From: JAVBOW01 sp031550125
GTDB taxonomy: Bacteria > Bacteroidota > Bacteroidia > Bacteroidales > Rikenellaceae
Assembly: GCA_031550125.1 (NCBI GenBank)
Contig: JAVBOW010000004.1
Coordinates: forward strand, 1 to 64,000
Length of the DNA: 64,000 bases
Direction of reading: 5' to 3'
The notes below the pieces were generated by a model. It searched no databases. It worked only from the letters and a program-made list of their open reading frames with translations, and was not told the DNA's origin. Numbering within the stretch: position 1 is the first letter of the stretch; the number at the start of each line of letters is the position of its first letter. Below, piece by piece: positions 59,761 through 64,000 of the stretch. The position numbers and the translations under genes are program-made.

Positions 59761-61616
59761 TGTACAAAAGCCTCGGGGAATATATAAAGGCCCTCGAAAA
59801 GGCGGGCGAACTGCGGCGCATAACCGCGCCGGTGGATCCCGATCTGGAGATAGCCGAGATCACCGACCGCATATCGAAAAGCCCAGGGGGCGGCTCCGCG
59901 CTGCTTTTCGAGAACACCGGCACGACGCTGCCCGTGCTTACCAATATGACCGGCTCGGCCCGCCGCATATCGATGGCACTGGGCGTGGAGCGCCCGGAGG
60001 AGATCGCGGAGCGCATAGAGGCCCTGCTGGAACAACTCACACGTCCGGCGGACGGCCTGGGCGACAAACTGCGCATGCTTCCCCTGCTGGGCGAAATGTC
60101 GCGGTGGCTGCCGGTAACCTCGTCGCGCGCGGGCGAATGCAGGCAGGTGGCGGCCCTGGGGAGGGACGTGCGTCTCTCCGACCTGCCCATACTGAAATGC
60201 TGGCCGCACGACGGCGGACGTTTCGTAACCCTGCCCATAGTCTGCACTGTCGATCCCGACACCGGCGTACGCAACGCCGGGATGTATCGCATGCAGGTGT
60301 TGTCGGAAAACACCACCGGCATGCACTGGCATATGCACAAGACGGGCGAGAGGCACTACCGCGCATATAAAGCCCGCGGCGAGCGCATGCCGGTGAGCGT
60401 ATGCCTCGGAGGCGACCCAGTATACACCTACGCCGCAACAGCCCCCATGCCCGACAATATGGACGAGTGGCTGCTCGCAGGATTCCTGCGCCGCCGCCCC
60501 GTGAGGCTGTCCAAATGCCTCACCAACGACCTGTACGTCCCTTCGGACTGCGACATAGTGCTTGAAGGATGGGTAGACCCGGCCGAGGCCAAGGTCTCCG
60601 AAGGGCCTTTCGGCGACCACACGGGTTTCTACTCGCTGGAAGACCTCTACCCGGTCTTCCACGTAGAGGCCGTTACCCGCCGCCGCGACGCCGTCTATCC
60701 GGCCACCATAGTCGGCATACCGCCGCAGGAGGACGCATGGATGGCGCTGGCCACCGAGAAGATATTCCTTGCCCCGATAAGGCTTGCCCTGCAGCCCGAA
60801 ATACGCGACCTCTACATGCCCGTGTCCGGAGTGGCGCACAACATAGCCGTGGCATCCGTCGAAACGTCCTACCCGGGGCAGGCCTTCAAGGTTGCCGGGG
60901 CGTTATGGGGCGCGGGGCAGATGATGTTCAACAAAATGATGATGCTCGCCCCGGCGGGGGCAGACATACGCTGTCCCGCCACGCTCGCAAGATTATTGAA
61001 AGGCGTAGTCCCCGAGCGCGACATATTCTTCTCCAAAGGCATACTCGACGTCCTCGACCACGCCACAGCCACTCCGGGTACGGGAGGCAAGGCGGCCGTG
61101 GACGCCACCGGCAAGCCTGAACCGCGCAAAGCCGTCGTTCCCGACGCCTTCACGCCGTGCCACGGCGTGGAATCGGCCGACGCCTCGCTGGCCGGGGAGT
61201 GGGGCGTGCTTGTTATGAGGTCAAAGCCTGGCGTTGCCGCCGACGCGGCGGCGTTCATGGATTCCAACGGCGTGCGAGGCGTGAATTTCGCCCTGCTGGC
61301 CGACAGCGCCACCGCCGCGCTCACCCACGCCGAACTGCTCTGGACGGTGGCGGGAAATTGCGACCCCGGACGCGACATGGCAGTAAAGGCCGGAGTGTTG
61401 ATAGCCGACGGCCGCACCAAACTTCCCGGGACGGCCCCTGGCCTGCCCGCGCGCTGGCCCAACCCCGTAACGGCGTCGCCTGAAACGACAGGGTTGGTAG
61501 ACGCCCGCTGGGATGAATACGGCCTGGGCGAATTCATCCCGTCGCCGTCGCTGCGATACTCGCCCCTGGCCGCTCCGGGCGGCGCGAGCATAGACCCCGA
61601 ACGCCGCGAGCCATGA
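59760..61616 (+). CDS. ubiD: UbiD-family decarboxylase
   Basis: UbiD enzymes decarboxylate aromatic or unsaturated acids using prenylated FMN, commonly in ubiquinone or menaquinone synthesis. The 618-residue protein has the N-terminal fold (SLGEYIKALEKAGELRRI, about 4-21), an FMN-loop region around MYRMQVLSENTTGMHWHMHK (about 180-199), and EGPFGDHTGFY (about 280-290) with the catalytic Glu. Longer than typical UbiD (about 490), it has an extra C-terminal region. No UbiX is in the window. Substrate unclear; a role in menaquinone synthesis is inferred. Confidence 0.84.
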   Translation: MYKSLGEYIKALEKAGELRRITAPVDPDLEIAEITDRISKSPGGGSALLFENTGTTLPVLTNMTGSARRISMALGVERPEEIAERIEALLEQLTRPADGLGDKLRMLPLLGEMSRWLPVTSSRAGECRQVAALGRDVRLSDLPILKCWPHDGGRFVTLPIVCTVDPDTGVRNAGMYRMQVLSENTTGMHWHMHKTGERHYRAYKARGERMPVSVCLGGDPVYTYAATAPMPDNMDEWLLAGFLRRRPVRLSKCLTNDLYVPSDCDIVLEGWVDPAEAKVSEGPFGDHTGFYSLEDLYPVFHVEAVTRRRDAVYPATIVGIPPQEDAWMALATEKIFLAPIRLALQPEIRDLYMPVSGVAHNIAVASVETSYPGQAFKVAGALWGAGQMMFNKMMMLAPAGADIRCPATLARLLKGVVPERDIFFSKGILDVLDHATATPGTGGKAAVDATGKPEPRKAVVPDAFTPCHGVESADASLAGEWGVLVMRSKPGVAADAAAFMDSNGVRGVNFALLADSATAALTHAELLWTVAGNCDPGRDMAVKAGVLIADGRTKLPGTAPGLPARWPNPVTASPETTGLVDARWDEYGLGEFIPSPSLRYSPLAAPGGASIDPERREP

Positions 61617-63733
61617 CCGTCAACCCCCAGATAGCCTTAGCCCGCGACTTCATAGAGAACACCGCCACGAGCGTCTTCCTGACGGGACGGGCGGGTACCG
61701 GCAAGACCACCTTCCTGAAAAACCTGCGGGAAACGTCGCCCAAGCGGATGATAGTAGTGGCTCCCACGGGCGTGGCGGCTATAAACGCCGGCGGAGTGAC
61801 GATACATTCCTTCTTCCAGATGCCCTTCGGCATATACGTCCCCGGCATGGCGCACGCCGCAGGCGAGGAGATACGGCGTTTCAGCAAAGTGAAGATAGCC
61901 CTTATAAAGAGCATCGACCTTCTGGTGATAGACGAGATAAGCATGGTGCGGGCCGACCTTCTGGACAACATAGACGAAGTGTTGCGCCGTTTCCGCGACC
62001 GCTCCAAACCGTTCGGAGGGGTGCAACTGCTGATGATAGGCGACGTGCAGCAGCTCTCCCCGGTGACCAAGGACGACGAGTGGGCCATACTGAAAAGCCA
62101 TTACCGCTCGCCCTATTTCTTCGAAAGCAACGCGCTGCGGCAAACCGCATACGTCACTATAGAGCTGAAACATATCTACCGTCAGACAGACCGCGAGTTC
62201 ATCGGCCTGCTGGCCCGCGTGAGGGACAACACCGTCGACAGGGCCACGCTCGACGCCCTTAACGCCCGATGCCGTCCCGATTTCGACCCGCCGCAGAGCG
62301 AGGGCTACATAACCCTCTCCTCCCACAACGCCACGGCCAAGGCCATCAACGACCGCAAGCTCGCCGCCCTGCCGGGTCGCGAATACTCCTTCGAGGCTTC
62401 GGTGGAGGGGGAATTTCCCGACTACCTGTACCCTTGCGAAGAGACGCTGCGCCTAAAGAAAGACGCCCAGGTGATGTTCACGAAGAACGACCACTCGCCC
62501 GAAAAACGCTACGTCAACGGCACCATAGGTGTCGTCACGGCGATAAGCGCCGACCGTATCGAGGTGCTGCCGGGCGGAGCCGGTCAAGCCATAGCGGTCG
62601 AGAAGGACATGTGGGAGAATCTGCGCTATTCCATCGACCCTTCCACGGGCCAGGTGATATCGGAAATGGCGGGCGTATTCACCCAATATCCGCTCAGGAC
62701 GGCCTGGGCCATCACTATCCACAAGAGCCAGGGCCTCACGTTCGACCGAGCCGTGATAGACGCCGCCGACTCGTTCAGCCACGGGCAGGTGTACGTGGCC
62801 CTGAGCCGCTGCCGGACGCTGGAAGGCATAGTACTGCGATCGCCGCTGCCGCCGCAGGCCATAATAAGCGACCGGGCAGTCGGCGACTTCTCGCACTACG
62901 TGGAGACGAACCAACCGTCGGAGGAACATCTTGACAACCTCAAACAGCGATACTATTACGAGTTGCTTACGGAGCTTTTCGACTTCCGCGCCCTATTCTC
63001 GCATCACAAGGCCGTGGGACGCTTCCTGGAGGAACATCTGTGGAGGCTCTACCCCAAGCTGGCTGAGAGGTGGAAGGAGTCCGAGAAGGAGTTCTCCGCC
63101 AGGATAATGGAGGTGAGCCTGCGTTTCCGCCTGCAGATAGATCGTATGTCGGGTCCCGGCTGCGAGAACGACGAACATCTGAGGGAGAGGGTGGCCAAAG
63201 GCGCGGCCTATTTCTCCGACCAGTGCGCATCGCTCGTGCTGCCGCTGCTCGATGCTGCAAGGGTGTCTATCGACAACAAAGAACACAAAAAAACCTACGG
63301 CGAACTGCTATCGCGCCTCGGCGCTGCGCTGAGGATCAAACTATCCACACTCAACGCAGCCCTCGACCGGTTCAGCGTCACGGCCCACCTCGAAGCGCGT
63401 GCCGCGGCTATAGCCCAAGGGGAGACGGCGTCCAAACCCAAAGCGGCAAAAGCAGCGAAAGAGGCCAAAACGGAGAAGGAAGATCCCGGCCGGGACATAC
63501 TGGTTCCCGAACTTTTCGAGACGCTCAGGGAGTGGCGGTTGGGAGAAGCGCGCCGCAGGGAGGTCGCCGCATTCGTGATAGCCACCCAGAAGGCCCTCAC
63601 GGGAATAGCGAACACCATGCCCCTGACCATGCAGGAACTGATGGAGATAAAAGGGGTTGGAAAAACTTTTGCGGAAAATTACGGCCAAACGGTAATAAAG
63701 ATAATATCGGACTACCGCGACGGCAAAATATAG
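61613..63733 (+). CDS. PIF1-like helicase with C-terminal HRDC domain
   Basis: The 706-residue protein has a superfamily 1B helicase core: Walker A LTGRAGTGKTTFLKN (about 23-37), VVAPTGVAAIN, Walker B VIDEISMVRAD (about 103-113), GDVQQLSPV, and C-terminal motifs ITIHKSQGLTFDRA (about 366-379) and VYVALSRCR. PIF1-like enzymes unwind G4-rich or forked DNA. The last 70 residues (LFETLREWRLGEARRREV through LMEIKGVGKTFAENYG) form an HRDC domain, an arrangement like that in RecQ. The middle region is helical. The start overlaps the ubiD stop by four bases. Confidence 0.9.
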   Translation: MTVNPQIALARDFIENTATSVFLTGRAGTGKTTFLKNLRETSPKRMIVVAPTGVAAINAGGVTIHSFFQMPFGIYVPGMAHAAGEEIRRFSKVKIALIKSIDLLVIDEISMVRADLLDNIDEVLRRFRDRSKPFGGVQLLMIGDVQQLSPVTKDDEWAILKSHYRSPYFFESNALRQTAYVTIELKHIYRQTDREFIGLLARVRDNTVDRATLDALNARCRPDFDPPQSEGYITLSSHNATAKAINDRKLAALPGREYSFEASVEGEFPDYLYPCEETLRLKKDAQVMFTKNDHSPEKRYVNGTIGVVTAISADRIEVLPGGAGQAIAVEKDMWENLRYSIDPSTGQVISEMAGVFTQYPLRTAWAITIHKSQGLTFDRAVIDAADSFSHGQVYVALSRCRTLEGIVLRSPLPPQAIISDRAVGDFSHYVETNQPSEEHLDNLKQRYYYELLTELFDFRALFSHHKAVGRFLEEHLWRLYPKLAERWKESEKEFSARIMEVSLRFRLQIDRMSGPGCENDEHLRERVAKGAAYFSDQCASLVLPLLDAARVSIDNKEHKKTYGELLSRLGAALRIKLSTLNAALDRFSVTAHLEARAAAIAQGETASKPKAAKAAKEAKTEKEDPGRDILVPELFETLREWRLGEARRREVAAFVIATQKALTGIANTMPLTMQELMEIKGVGKTFAENYGQTVIKIISDYRDGKI

Positions 63734-63772
63734 CGCCGGCTCCGCTTAGAACACTCTAAGCAAAGCCGGCGC
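63733..63772. terminator. hairpin terminator between convergent genes
   Basis: A two-part stem pairs GCGCCGGCT with AGCCGGCGC and GCTTAGA with TCTAAGC (63733-63741 with 63764-63772; 63744-63750 with 63755-63761). It lies between the helicase stop and the end of the next gene. Confidence 0.65.
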
Positions 63773-63788
63773 GACAGCCCGCCCGAAA

Positions 63789-64000
63789 TCAAACGGATGC
63801 CAGGGCCTGGTCTATATCGTCCATTATATCCTCCACATCCTCTATCCCGACAGACAGGCGTATGAGGTCGGGAGCCACTCCCGCTTCGCGGAGTTGTTGC
63901 TCGGTGAGCTGGCGGTGGGTGTGGCTGGCCGGGTGGAGTACGCATGTGCGGGCGTCGGCCACGTGGGTCACTATGGATATCATCTTAAGGCTGTCCATAA
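63789..64000 (-). CDS. O-acetylhomoserine sulfhydrylase-type PLP enzyme, C-terminal fragment
   Basis: Only the last 69 or so codons are present; the gene continues past the right edge. The sequence DARTCVLHPASHTHRQLTEQQL, followed by GVAPDLIRLSVGIEDVEDIMDDIDQAL, is the typical C-terminus of the Cys/Met-metabolism PLP-dependent enzymes, closest to the O-acetylhomoserine aminocarboxypropyltransferase (MetY) type. The PLP lysine is outside the window, so the exact enzyme cannot be confirmed. Confidence 0.82.
   Translation of the reverse strand, partial: MDSLKMISIVTHVADARTCVLHPASHTHRQLTEQQLREAGVAPDLIRLSVGIEDVEDIMDDIDQALASV

Overview
The window is chromosomal DNA from a GC-rich member of the Bacteroidales. 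Alistipes or another Rikenellaceae genus is the most likely source. The evidence is a LpxC-FabZ fusion, an Rnf operon in the order B-C-D-G-E-A, a two-subunit methylmalonyl-CoA mutase, GldH next to RicT, DUF3575 and DUF4924 proteins, and promoters of the Bacteroidetes type (TTTG, about 19-20 bases, TAnnTTTG). Most genes are housekeeping genes in short operons, often joined by 1-8 base stop/start overlaps. The species is inferred from gene content; no rRNA is present.

Region by region. 1-3300: a complete IS256-family element sits inside a VCBS-repeat surface lipoprotein gene, next to a DUF3575 gene. 3500-6930: tRNA-Asn, bioD, and the lipid A genes lpxA and lpxC-fabZ. 7000-8510: a TonB-like protein and ung. 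8510-11840: a compact phage-like cassette with a LexA-type repressor, a small hypothetical gene, a structured non-coding segment ending in a terminator, a putative small terminase and an intact large terminase, but no capsid, portal or tail genes. 12000-16260: cardiolipin synthase, greA, pirin, a HAD phosphatase and tRNA-Leu. 16300-22200: a candidate sRNA, rplY, pth, an Hsp15-like protein, a TPR/DUF2723-like protein, DUF4924, nadE and tRNA-Phe. 22160-23090: a gene-poor segment flanked by a degenerate copy of the tRNA-Phe 3' end. 23100-31450: msrBA, an ABC-F ATPase, a HAD lipoprotein, pyrC, a dolichol-phosphate-mannose-type glycosyltransferase and a COG2509-like flavoprotein. 31440-35200: a TonB-receptor-like barrel with a Gly/Pro tail and a PepSY-like protein. 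35390-44340: mutA-mutB, pdxB, pyrD, creD and cinA. 44340-53570: GH51 arabinofuranosidase, a membrane phosphoesterase, RseC and rnfBCDGEA. 53690-64000: a zinc-type P-ATPase, MATE, ricT, gldH, trmB, ubiD, a PIF1-HRDC helicase and the end of an O-acetylhomoserine sulfhydrylase-type gene.

Together these genes suit an anaerobic gut saccharolytic bacterium. The mutase supports the succinate-propionate route, Rnf couples ferredoxin and NAD to an ion gradient, and a class-2-like PyrD links pyrimidine synthesis to the quinone pool. The parts most worth a second look are the terminase cassette with its structured segment, NadE without its glutaminase cysteine, the tRNA-Phe att-like repeat, the candidate sRNA upstream of tRNA-Leu, and the broken VCBS gene.
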